Origin: Ustilaginoidea virens
Taxonomy: Eukaryota; Ascomycota; Sordariomycetes; Hypocreales; Clavicipitaceae
Assembly: GCF_000687475.1 (NCBI RefSeq)
Contig: NC_057316.1
Span: 6,882,001 to 6,946,000, forward strand
Length of the DNA: 64,000 nucleotides
Direction: 5' to 3'
How positions within the stretch are numbered: position 1 is the stretch's first letter; every line of letters begins with the position of its first letter. Below, piece after piece: positions 42,936 through 52,909 of the stretch. The notes beneath the pieces were generated by a model. That model did no database searches. It was not told where the DNA came from and saw nothing but the letters and a program-made list of their open reading frames with translations. Both the position numbers and the translations under genes were made by a program.

Positions 42936-43584
42936 TGCGACAACTCGCAATGGATGCAATGGCTTTCCCGCGCTTACCGTAGCTGCGCAGCGTGCCGACG
43001 TCAATGCCTCCGGAAAGGCCGCGAACCTGATGAGCCCATTTCTTGGCCTCTTCGTTCTGCTGGATTTCCTTGTAGGCGGCCTCGGCCTGCTTCATGACGC
43101 CAGTGGCAGTGGAGAGAATGCCACCCCACCAGCCGCCGCCAGCCAGCTGCTGCTGGTGCTGCTGGTGCTGCTGGTGGAGCTGTTCGACGGTTCCCTTCTT
43201 CTCGGCCTCGTGGAGCTCCGAGCTGGTCGCGCTGGGCGTGAAGCTGGCCCTCAGGCTTCGGGCACTGTCGGTGGATTTGCGAGCAGCGGCGGACCTATCC
43301 TCGCCCGCGGGCGGTGTGCCGGGGGGTCGTCTGGCACCACCACCACCACCACCTTCCTTGAGCCGAGGAGTATGAGGACGCGAGGCGGGCTTTTCCGAGG
43401 CGAGCTGCGACTCTAGATCGGCAAGGATGTCGGCGTCGCCAATGGCCTTGGAGGCTGCGGACGCGGATTTGGGGGCTTTGGCGTTGGCTGGTTTCTTGGA
43501 CTTGGCGTCGACGGCGATGCCTTGGAAGAGTTCGTCGAGGTTGTCATCAGCGGCAGCGGCCGCCTTGGGTTTTTTCGTGGCCAT
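41818..43584 (-). CDS. MTC1: Maintenance of telomere capping protein 1 (Mtc1, DUF5427)
   Basis: Exons (minus) are 43584..42978 and 42845..41818, giving 544 residues. The N-terminus (MATKKPKAAAAADDNLDELFQGI) is Lys/Ala-rich. The conserved GGWWGGI.STATGVMKQAEAAYKEIQ block and the RALPTFTNILHTLAPPISSHERLKIHITHDLVGYPS block are hallmarks of fungal Mtc1. In yeast, Mtc1 was found through telomere-capping genetics and localises to early Golgi/COPI vesicles; the molecular role is unclear. Low-complexity insertions (Gln/His-rich, and ADTAADTADTATTAPTT) are present. The 132-bp intron holds a GAAA array, is divisible by three and has no stop, so retention would add 44 residues. The donor is GTAAGC and the acceptor TTCCAG follows GCTAAT. 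Confidence 0.9.
42884..42933. repeat. (CTTT)n / (GAAA)n microsatellite in the Mtc1 intron
   Basis: About twelve or thirteen CTTT units on the plus strand, i.e. GAAA in the Mtc1 transcript. They lie between donor and branch site. Confidence 0.9.
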
Positions 43585-44693
43585 TTTCTTCTCTTGGGCC
43601 GTGCCCTTGCTCTTTTTTTATTTTATTTTTTTACTATTTCCGTTCAGACTGTGTAAATGCCGACGATGGCACAAAGCTGTTTTGACGAGGCGAGGAGGCG
43701 GCTTCAACGTTGTTGCTTGGCAGGTTGGGTTGGGAGGTTTGGATTTGTTTGCGGGGGGGGGGAGGGCGGACGTTGAGGTAGGTCAGCGATGATTGGAGGG
43801 TGGAGGTCCAGGGGGGCTGCTGGAATGAAGACTTGCCCATGTCATCAATGCCCGCATGCACCGAACCCATCAACCCATCCCATCCCATTCACGGACGGGG
43901 GCTTGACAGTGGCAGGCAGTGGGCAGGCGTAGGAATGCTGATGCTCCAGCAGCCGAGCAACATGGAAAACAAGCGAGCACGGGGTGCATGCTGCGTGCTG
44001 CCAATGCGTTTAGGCTGCCGCTGCCTTTGTCTTGTTCCGGGGGCTTCATGGAGCGTTTGTTTGGCGTTTGCCGTCGATTCTGGTGCGGTCTGGTCTGGTG
44101 CTTGCAGTTGACTTGACCAGACCAGACGTTTGCCGTGCAGTTTGCCACAGTGGCTAGAGGGGGGCAAGCCGAAGCCCGCCGGGGGATGGCAGGCGGGTGG
44201 CAGGCGGGTGGCAGGCGGACGGCAGCGCTGCGGCGCCCTGTAGGCTGGCCCTGGGCTGGCCGTGCTGTTAGCAGCGATTGACCTCAGGCTGGCCGCCAGG
44301 CCTTATTGCTGGGCCCTATGCCCATGTCCAGGCAATACCAGACTTCATTGTCTGCCTACGGCGGCCGGCCTATGCTGGTTGCCCCTTGTGCGCTTCGCCT
44401 CCCCTCGTGGCCCCACTCTTGTCCCTGTCGGGAAACTGGGGGTCTCGGCTTATTGTTCGAACCCACGACGACCAACCCAAACCACAAGACCAGACCAGAC
44501 AGCTTTGAGCAAAAAAAAAAGAAAGAAAAAAAAAAAAAAGAAAAAGAAACGACGGAGAGACCAGGAGACCACAAGCACAGAGACCAGCAGAGACCAGCAG
44601 AGACAAAGCAGAGACCCAGCCACAGCTAACACGCAAGCAGGCCGAGGGACCAAAAAGCCAAAGCGGGAAAACAGACGCAAAAAAACACCAACC

Positions 44694-44737
<44 letters not shown>

Positions 44738-45506
44738 AAAAAGAAAAAGAAAGAGAGAGAGAGAGAGAGCGAGCGAGCAAGCACAGTCAATCCGTCTGAT
44801 AACTCGACATCCATCCCGGCCAGCGCTTCATCACCTCCATCACCCATCTTCATCCCCACCCTTCTCTCCGTGCTCTTTGCCCGGGCCTTTGTCTTGCCAA
44901 ATGCTTCTTCCCCCTTGACCCGAGCCTGGTGCGCTGCCGTCCTCGATCCCATCTTGCCCTGGCCGTGTCTTCTCTTTCACGTCCGAGTATCCCCAAGCCA
45001 GCCCCGTCCCGTTCCCGTCCGTTCCGTCTCTTTTTGCCTGCCACCAGGCCGTTGGCTCAGCCTCGTCCTCGTCCTGCCTGGCGACGGCTCATGCAAGCAG
45101 AGGGCTTCTTGCCTCTTGGCCGAAACCTTGATCGCAGCACCGCAGCACCGCAGCACCGCAGCACCGCAGCACCGCAGCATCGCAGCACACGCATCGCCCT
45201 TGGCTATCCCCCCATTGCCCAGACACTCGTCTCGTCTCGTCTCGTCTCGTCTTTTTTGCTCGGGCCCTTTCTTCCTCACCCCCCCTTCCCCGTCGCCCGT
45301 CATCATTCACTGCCCCATTCCGCGGCGCTGTGATTCTTTGTGCCCAGCGCCGCGGCCTCTTACACCCGAGTCCTGATTCCCGATTCCCGATCCCCGATTC
45401 CCGATTCCCTTGCCTGATTCCTGACTCCCTTGCCTGAACCCCCTTCTCCCCTTCTTACACGCCTCTCCTCATCAGCAGCAAAGCTGGCTTGCCTCCACGG
45501 CTCGAC
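43585..45506. promoter_or_regulatory. Divergent promoter/leader region, Mtc1 / large disordered protein
   Basis: This is 1.9 kb with many simple repeats: a 41-A run at 44695-44735 followed by (GA)n and GAGC units, GCACC-GCA repeats (about 45136-45190), CTCGT repeats (about 45224-45251) and CCCGATTCC repeats (about 45372-45410). The last three are close to the plus-strand ATG and probably lie in a long 5' leader. No gene was seen. Confidence 0.5.
45136..45190. repeat. GCACCGCA tandem repeat in probable 5' leader
   Basis: About six units of the 8-9-mer CGCAGCACC lie 320-370 bp upstream of the large disordered-protein ATG. Confidence 0.8.
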
Positions 45507-45748
45507 ATGGCGGACCGCGCTCGCCGGACTACAAACACCATCCGTCGCAAACCTCTAGGCGATTGTGCCTCCTCTCCGCCTCCCGCTCCCCGAGAGCTCT
45601 CGTCGGATCCTCATCCATCATCCGCCGTCAGCCCCGTCATGGCGCATGCCTCTTCTGCCGCCAACAGCCCGCAAACCGCCTCCCACGGCCGCCGCGGCAG
45701 CAAAAGTCTCCAGCAGGCCTTCACCTTCTCGACACCTCATGCCGCCGC

Positions 45749-45779
<31 letters not shown>

Positions 45780-48700
45780 TCCAGCAACCGCGCCCAGACT
45801 TTCAGGAAACGCTCCCGGACCACCGACGGCTACGGGAACCCGGATGAGCTCTTCGACGACGACAGTCCCCGCAAGGGCGGCCACACCCTGCGCAAGCGCG
45901 CTCGCGTCGACTACACCTTTGAGCACGTCGACGACGAGGTAGTCGTCCCCAGCTCAACCTCGTCGTCCCGCGCAAACGCAAAGAAGCGCGCGCCCGACCC
46001 CGCCGCCTCGGACCTGGACGGCTTCTACCCCTCGGCTCCCAAGAGACGCGGCGCCTCCCTCGGCGCCGAAACCGCCGCCGCCGCCAGCGCACGCAGAAAC
46101 TCGGCCGCTCACAAGTCCGTCGCCGGCAGCGCTGACCCCCCCGACGATGAGGACGTCAAGGACACCATCGAGGTGGGCATCTCCTTCTCCGACCTGGGCG
46201 AGTCGCCAGAGATGCGCCGCAGCAGCCGCTCAAGCCTCTCGTCGCCGCACCGCTCTCTCGACGCCTCACTCAGGTCCGCTCCGGCAGCTGCCAACCTCCC
46301 TCCTGGCCTCTGCCCCGACGATACCGTCACCAATCATCACCGTGCTGCTGCAAGTCACCAACCCAGGACGGAAACCATTGATCCGCGACTTTGCGCGAGT
46401 CCCCCAGCCTTATTCCCCCCCTTTGACCCGGCCAGCGAGCCCGTCAAAGCCCAGCCTGAAGCCGCGGAGCTTCAAAACGCTCAAGTGCCTGCGCGTGCGT
46501 CTCCAGAGACCCCTGCACAGGTCTCTGGGAACACCGGCGTCGGCCAGACCTCTTACAACCTGCCCACCAATGGCCAACTGGCTGATGCGGTCGCTGTTCC
46601 GTCGGTTGCAGAACCAGAAACTGCCGGACACAGAGCCGAGCCAGCTCCACCCCTCCAAGTGCCAGTAAATGAGGCTGACGAGCCTAAGCCATCTGATGCC
46701 GCTGAAAGTCAGAAAGCTGTCCATGTCGTCTCCGCTGCTGATGAGGCTCCAGGAGCGACCGGCTCGGCCAACGAGGTTGAAAAACCTCCCGCTGCGAATC
46801 CGTCTTCGCCTCAGCCTCAGACTAACCCGGAACCTGTGGACACATCTCCCGCTAAATCAGTAACTATACCGAGAACAGCCCAACAAGGAGACGAAGGAGA
46901 TGATCAGCAACAGAAACAGCAACAGCAACAGCTACGGCAACGGCTACAGCTACAGCTACAGCTTCAGCTTCAGCAACAGCAACCTCTGCAACAGCAACCG
47001 CAACAAGTAGACATTACTGCAGAAGACGAGAGGGCGTCAACTACTCAGCCTAGCACATCTCTGGACGTTCCCGTGACGATGCCGTCCATATCTGTACAAG
47101 AGGTTCATGATGAACCCCAAAAAACACAACAACCCGACGTGGCCTTTAAAGATGTTCAAGACGGGCCTATTTCCAACGCGTCAAAGCCGTCGCCACTCGC
47201 GGTTGCCGTTGAAGCCAAGCCCGTGCAAGACTTGGAACCCATCATCTCCGAGCAAAAGGATGCTTCCAAGACTAAACGATCGTCCCAATCGGGGCCCAGT
47301 AAGCCTCAACCGGCCCCCGCTGGCCGCTGGTCATACCTCACCCCTTACATAGACGGCGAATACGTGACCTATCCTGAAAAGAAGGCGCGCACCGATGATG
47401 AGACGGCTGGCGACGAGGCCATCCCGGAAGACAAGGACGTCGACAAGGACGCTGACAAGGAGGTCAACGATATAGAGCCCCTGATGGACGACAATGACGA
47501 CACCCCGGATCCGTCGGGCTTCGAAGCACAAACACCCGCCCTCAACACTCCCCTAAGGGGCTCTCCCGCCCCAGACTCCTCGGACCCCACCGCCTCCAAC
47601 TCGCCTGCTCCGGCGGGCGACGACGGCGACGAAGGTGACGTGTCGGAGTCGCAGGAGCCGCCGGAGAGTAGACGCCATTTCAGATATCGGAAACTGCGGG
47701 ATCCGGAGGAGTACGTGTCCATCATTGAGAATTACGAAGACATGTCGACCGCCGAGCTGTACGAGGTGCTCGAGGCAATCAACGTCTCACTCGTGCAGTG
47801 GCAGTCGGAATGGACGGACCTCGGCAAGGTCGTTGACGATCACGAAAACTCGCTTCGCCGGCGACTGGCCGATTCCAAGTACGAATCCAAGACCAGAAAC
47901 CTGGCCCAACACGGCGTCAACCACGAGGAGCCGGACTTTGCCGTCAAGGGCTACAAGGCAAAGGAAAAGGAGCTGATGAGCGAAACCCGCTACCTCCAAG
48001 GTCAGGACCGGATCATGGCCGCCACGTACGGCTTCGAGTACGACCCGCACCCATCCAAGATTGGCCGCCAGAACCCGGAGACGCAGCAGGTGGGCATCAT
48101 GACGAGGGGACGCTCGTTGCGCAACCAGCCAAGGCAGACGGTCAAAGCGTCCGAAGCAGACGAAGTCACGGGCAAGCGGCAGCGCAAACCTGTGCAGCAC
48201 TTTGATCCCGCGACGGAGAACGCAAGTCGCAGCTCCACCCCGGTGCCCACGAGGTGTCGAAGACGCAGGAATGTCAACGCCGCCGACGACGACGCCCACG
48301 TCGCCTTTGGATCCAGCTTCAACGGGGACGGGAATTCAGACGCGGAGAGCGCCGCCAAGTCGAGAAGGCGTCGCGGGGCTCACCCGAGCAATTCCTCAGC
48401 CGCCGCCGCCGCGCAAGCGCCAAATGCCGTGAAGGTGGAGGACGAAGACGGAGAGGAGGAGGAGGAGGGGGGGGAGGGGGAGGAAGGGGATGCCCAGCAG
48501 GAGGGGACTGGCCGGTCCGGACGCCGCCGCGCCAGGCAATCCGTCCGATACGATGCAGCTTATGCCGGCATGGCAGATGACAAATCGCAGCCCGAGCCCA
48601 AGCTCCGGAAGCGGCACATGCTGACGCTCAAGATCCCCCGATGCAAGAACTTCAGCGAGCCTTCCTCGGCCATCACCGACAACGGCGACTCGAGGCCCTC

Positions 48701-49448
48701 CACCGCCTCGTCCGACTCGAGCTCCCACACAGCAGAATCCTCGTACTCGTTTCGGCCCAAGCGGCAGAAGCGGTTCCGTGACGAGCCCAACGAGAGCGAG
48801 GAAGCCATGCAGGCGCCGCCCCGAAAGCGCGCCAAGCGGAGCGTGCCGCAGCACCTTCACGGCGGCGCCGAGCCGTCCTTTGCGCTCGACCACCCAGTCT
48901 TGAATGCGGCGCAGGGGGGCAGCGCTCGCAAGGTGCACAGGATCAAGGTTGTGCGCCCAGGTGGCGGTGATGCGCGCAACGGCACTCCGTCCTCTGCGGC
49001 AGGCGCGGACGGAGACGACAAGCCCAAGGATTACAAGAACATGACCAAGTCGGAAAAGATGTCTGCATCCATGAAGAGTAAGTTTTTTTTTTTTTTTTCT
49101 CTTTCTGCACTCTTTTTCCTTTTGCCCTTTTTCCATGCTTTCGCCTTCATTGCCCCCTACACTTCGTCTTTGTCCCATTCGTCTCGCGGTTCCCCGTCCA
49201 TCATCACACTCTAACATCGCCTAGGTCGTTGGGCAAACGGCAACATGGCTGGAGCCGTCGAGAAGCGCAAGGCCACGCTGGCAGCCAAGAAAGCCGCCCT
49301 TGCTGCAGCCGACTCGCGCATCGGCACCATAGCCCCCAAGCCGAAAGTCAAGCCGATCAAGAAGGAGCCCCAAGCTCACGGCCACGCGCCGGCCGGCTAT
49401 GTACCCGCCGTGCCGGGCATCGGCTATCCATTCTCCGCGAATCAATGA
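45507..49448 (+). CDS. Large, mostly disordered, probably nuclear protein of unknown function
   Basis: Exons are 45507..49077 and 49225..49448, giving 1264 residues. The ATG is the first after the leader repeats. Most of the protein is low-complexity: an Ala tract (about residues 78-92), a Gln-rich stretch with QLQLQLQLQ (about 467-501), and acidic runs (EEEEEGGEGEEG). A conserved-looking part (about 722-900) contains RYRKLRDPEEYVSIIENYEDMS, a long charged helix and a TRGRSLRNQPRQ patch. Several basic clusters (KKRAPD, RKRAKR, RPKRQKR) look like nuclear signals. The exon junction gives KMSASMKSRWANGNM, followed by a Lys/Ala helix. I do not recognise a named family. A chromatin or transcription role is only a guess from composition. 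Confidence 0.8.
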
Positions 49449-50857
49449 GCCAAGACTGTCTACGTCTACACGGGAAAAGGGGGGGGGGGGGGTCGTCAGC
49501 ACCGAGCTGCCACCGCGGCAGGGTTGATTCGACGGGGGGGAAAATTTGGCACGGGACTACTTCTCCGGACGTGACTATCGCCGCAACGTCCTGGGTGTAT
49601 GCGCGCGTAGCCACGGCGATGCCAGCCGTGCAGCTGGCTTCGGCGATGGCCCTGGGATGGCTGGAGATGGCTGGAGATGGCTATGGGTACGGCGAGCTAG
49701 CCCGTCATGTACCGCGCTACACGTGTTGAGGCGAGACCTGCGTTCTGCTCCATGCGCTCGCTCAAGTAGCGACGAGGCGCATCATGTTTCCCCCGTCCTG
49801 GGAGGCCGTCTCCGTCACGAGTGTTGTGTTTTTTTCTTTTCTTCTTCTTCTTTTTATTATCATCTCACGCTGCGTTTTGTTCTTGACCATTTGGTTCGTT
49901 CTGCAGGGTCTTGGCATTGGAGACGAGAGAAAAAGGCTTTGGTTCCCCGGTCCATTCGACGGCGTTTGGCGCGAAACACGCCCGGGCTCGTCGCGCGTGC
50001 GGCGCAGCCGGGGGCGGATACAGCATGACTAGTTGCATTTTGTGGAATAGAATCATCCGTGACGAGTAGGGCCCCGTGAATGGTGGCGCGTGTTTGGCCG
50101 ACATGAGCCAAGGATGGCTTGATCCGCTGCTCTGTGCCCGTCTGCACTGTGCCCGTCTGGGAGAATCTGCTGCCCGCGACAGAATCTGCTGCCCGCGACA
50201 GAATCTGCTGCCCGTCTCGAGAGAATACCAAGTACGCTAGCTGTAGTGCTGCCGTCGCCGGGGCGTCGAGGGATCATTGCCTGCCTCCGAGGCGGCACCA
50301 GAATCCGTCGCCAGTTTGCGTCGCAAGGAACCCAGACGGCCATGATCTGCGTGGCAGGTATGCAATATCCGATGACGCAGAGCCTTTTCCTTTGGGCCAA
50401 CCTTCCAGAGCACTCGAGACTTGGATGACCATCAGGCGGAGTCTCCCAGATCAAAATGGAAGAAAAGGAAAAAAAGGTGCAGGTCAGTCACGCAGACGCA
50501 ACGCGCAGCTGGTCAAATGTTTCTTTGCTTGTCCCTCAAGTGATGCCCGGTATGAATCATCCTTTACACGCCGCAACCATGACACAGAAAAAAAAAAAAG
50601 AAAAGAAAGCACAGCCTGCCAATTCCAGCGAGCCTATCGTTTCCCGCCCCCCGTCATCCCCCCTCCTCCCGAATCTTTCTCTGACAGAAAGAAAAAAAAA
50701 TCACTAGCCAGGAGGGGGGGGGGCTCGTTGATGCTCTATAGATCGCCCAGGTGGGGAATGTCCATGCGCTTCTGCCTTTTTTTTCTTTTTTTTCCCCTTT
50801 GCTTCCCCGCATTTTGCTTTTTTGTTCCGTATTATCGCCCTCCCGAGAAAACCGCTT
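49449..50857. other. Convergent intergenic region
   Basis: It contains a G run at about 49480-49491 just after the stop codon, a 19-bp direct repeat (AGAATCTGCTGCCCGCGAC, 50162-50215) and a pyrimidine-rich stretch before the uL14 stop codon. No gene was supported. Confidence 0.55.
50162..50215. repeat. 19-bp direct repeat, nearly three copies
   Basis: Two full copies of AGAATCTGCTGCCCGCGAC are followed by a third that diverges after TGCCCG. Confidence 0.85.
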
Positions 50858-51772
50858 TTACATGACGACGCCAGAGTTGGAGGCGATACGCTGAGGAAGA
50901 AGAGAAAAACGTCAGTCATGCCAGAGAGGCCGAGCTGGTTCGGGGACGACTCACGGGCCACAGCTCAGCGGCTTCCTTGCCGACGGGGCCGGTAATGGCA
51001 GAGCCCTTCATCTCGCCCTTGGGGTTGACAATCTGCACCGCGTTAGCTGGCTTGGGCGCAGTCCGAGGGGGGAAAGAGCTCCGTGGTCAAAGATGCGCGG
51101 GGTGGTTTTTTTGTCCCCTTCTTCTTCCGTGGCATGGCGCCGAGGCCTGTTGGCTTGAACGTACCACACCGGCATTATCCTCAAAGTACAGAAAGACACC
51201 GTCAAAGCGCTTCCATGGCTTGGATTGTCTGACAATAACGGCGGGGTGGACCTTTTTTCGCAACTCCGGCTTGCCCTTCTTGACGGTAGCCATGACCATG
51301 TCGCCCACACCGCCGGCAGGCAGGCGGTTCAGACGGGCACCGATACCCTTGACGGAGATGATGTACAGGTTGCGAGCGCCCGAGTTGTCTGCGCAGTTCA
51401 TGACGGCACCCCTGCGGCGTAAAAAGGTCAGTCTTCGCCAAAGTCATGCCAAGGGGGAAGGCGGCAATGAACGTACACAGGCAGACCCAGGGTCATCTTC
51501 AGCTTGCCACCAGGGGCACCACGCCTGCACGCAGAAATTTCACATCAGCCAATTGGTTCGCCAGGTTCAAACGTGTCGTCCGTCGTGTCTGGGCAGTTGC
51601 TCGAAATCGGACGTCAAAGTTTCCCCGCCAGCTTTGCTGCTTCCGGAACCTTGCCGAGAACGGCCACCCAGACCCCGTCACTTGCGCAGTGGTGCATCGC
51701 CCCAAAGTGGTTGGGAGAAATCGTCTTTGCGAGGCTCGTTGCTCGTGCCCAGTGGGAATATTTCACGCCGGT

Positions 51773-51803
<31 letters not shown>

Positions 51804-51922
51804 TCGAGAAGCGGTTCGGCGCATGGTGGTTGCTGGAAATGATCCTCCTCTTGCACGTCGAGTATTGTTCGGATTGCTCAGCAGCGGGACACTTTCGGTT
51901 GCACTTACGAAATCTTGGCCAT
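50858..51922 (-). CDS. RPL23: 60S ribosomal protein uL14 (L23)
   Basis: Exons (minus) are 51922..51909, 51524..51477, 51411..51165, 51032..50955 and 50890..50858, giving 139 residues, the usual eukaryotic uL14 length. The first exon encodes only MAKIS. Splicing joins [66 protein letters not shown] and [10 protein letters not shown], the full conserved sequence. It is a large-subunit component near the subunit interface. All introns are GT-AG with consistent phases. Intron 1 (51525-51908) is the longest and carries a 29-base G run on the plus strand, which is C in the transcript. Tbf1-like and Cbf1-like sites lie just upstream. Confidence 0.97.
51775..51803. repeat. 29-G homopolymer in intron 1 of uL14
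   Basis: Uninterrupted run of 29 G on the plus strand, read as poly-C in the pre-mRNA of the minus-strand ribosomal protein gene. Confidence 0.9.
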
Positions 51923-52824
51923 TGTAAGTCGGTTTGGTTGTGGCGTTGATTCGTGATAAACACTGCCGCAGTCTCTCGGGTTGCCGTCGTCAAGCTGTAG
52001 TCTTTTCGAGGCGAAAAATCCAGACAACTTGTGGGGTGAGAAACCCTACGGGAAGCGAGCGATGGCTCACGTGACGATGTGTGTGGGACGCTTGTGGGCA
52101 CCCCGCGGCCCCTCATGCTTGTACTCCGTACACCGCGGGTGATGCTTTATCCAATGCTCGCAGGCATCTCTGTTGCCGTTGAATCGTGCCCTTGTCCTGG
52201 TACCATCGAGTGCCGTTGGAGGGTGGGCTTTCCTGGCTTCTCCTGTCATCTGTCAGTTGGACATTGCAGCTGGCTAAACGGTCCGTCGTAAGTGCTGAGG
52301 CATGCAGTGTCGCAAAGTGTTGTCCTTGTCCGCCCATGGCCATGATTGTTCTCGTCCGATGTTGGTCCGTCTGTTTTGGAAGCCGAAAAATCATTTGCTC
52401 TCCTGCAAGGGTCTGAGGAGCTTTCCATCGGAGCAGTGAGATGGCTTCTATATATCGTCTTCGCCGATATCTTTTTATCAGCATCATGACGACAATGCGA
52501 AGACTGCGCTCGCTTCTGAGGGGCTCGACGTAATTCCGCATCACAGGCCAACACCGGACAACACCGGAAAATGCCAAGACGGTCGATACATGGCTGCTGT
52601 GATGATCAACTTGCCAGTGGCTACGTCTCCCATAACTTTATGCCGCAACCTGAAGCCCCTTACCGAAGAGCCAGATGCAAAGCCAATCCCTCCCCTGCGT
52701 TGCGAATGCATAGCACAGGCCAGAAACAAGGGGAAATTAAGAGTTAAAGGAGAGCCGCAAAACATGATGGTACATAGTTTACAATACTGCGCCGCAACTT
52801 CAACCATACCACCAACCTGCGTTG
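51923..52824. other. uL14 promoter and flank
   Basis: This is the upstream region of the ribosomal protein gene, running to the tRNA gene. It contains AAACCCTA (52041-52048), TCACGTGA (52067-52074) and TACTCCGTAC (52121-52130). No other gene was seen. Confidence 0.5.
52041..52074 (-). promoter_or_regulatory. Tbf1-like and Cbf1-like sites upstream of uL14
   Basis: AAACCCTA (reverse strand TAGGGTTT, a Tbf1/telomere-repeat-like site) lies about 120 bp and the palindrome TCACGTGA (Cbf1/E-box-like) about 145 bp upstream of the ATG. In Candida albicans both factors are known at ribosomal protein promoters. Use here is inferred. Confidence 0.45.
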
Positions 52825-52909
52825 GCCCGGTTAGCTCAATCGGTAGAGCGTGAGACTCTTACGAGTGCACGAAATCTCAAGGTTGCGGGTTCGACCCCCG
52901 CATCGGGCT
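52825..52909 (+). tRNA. tRNA-Lys (CUU) with a 12-nt intron
   Basis: The acceptor stem GCCCGGT pairs with ATCGGGC (52902-52908, one G-U pair), with discriminator T. The D arm has the A-box TAGCTCAATCGG. The anticodon stem TGAGA/TCTCA closes a loop with anticodon CTT at 52858-52860. A 12-nt intron (52862-52873) follows position 37, where nuclear tRNA introns sit. The T arm is GCGGG-TTCGACC-CCCGC (B-box). A short T-run follows (52945-52952), suitable as a Pol III terminator although about 35 nt away. Confidence 0.95.

Noticed and set aside
41677..43416. 579-codon open frame on the plus strand
   Set aside because: It lies antisense to the Mtc1 gene, which has clear family conservation and a proper intron. 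The frame is open because of high GC content.
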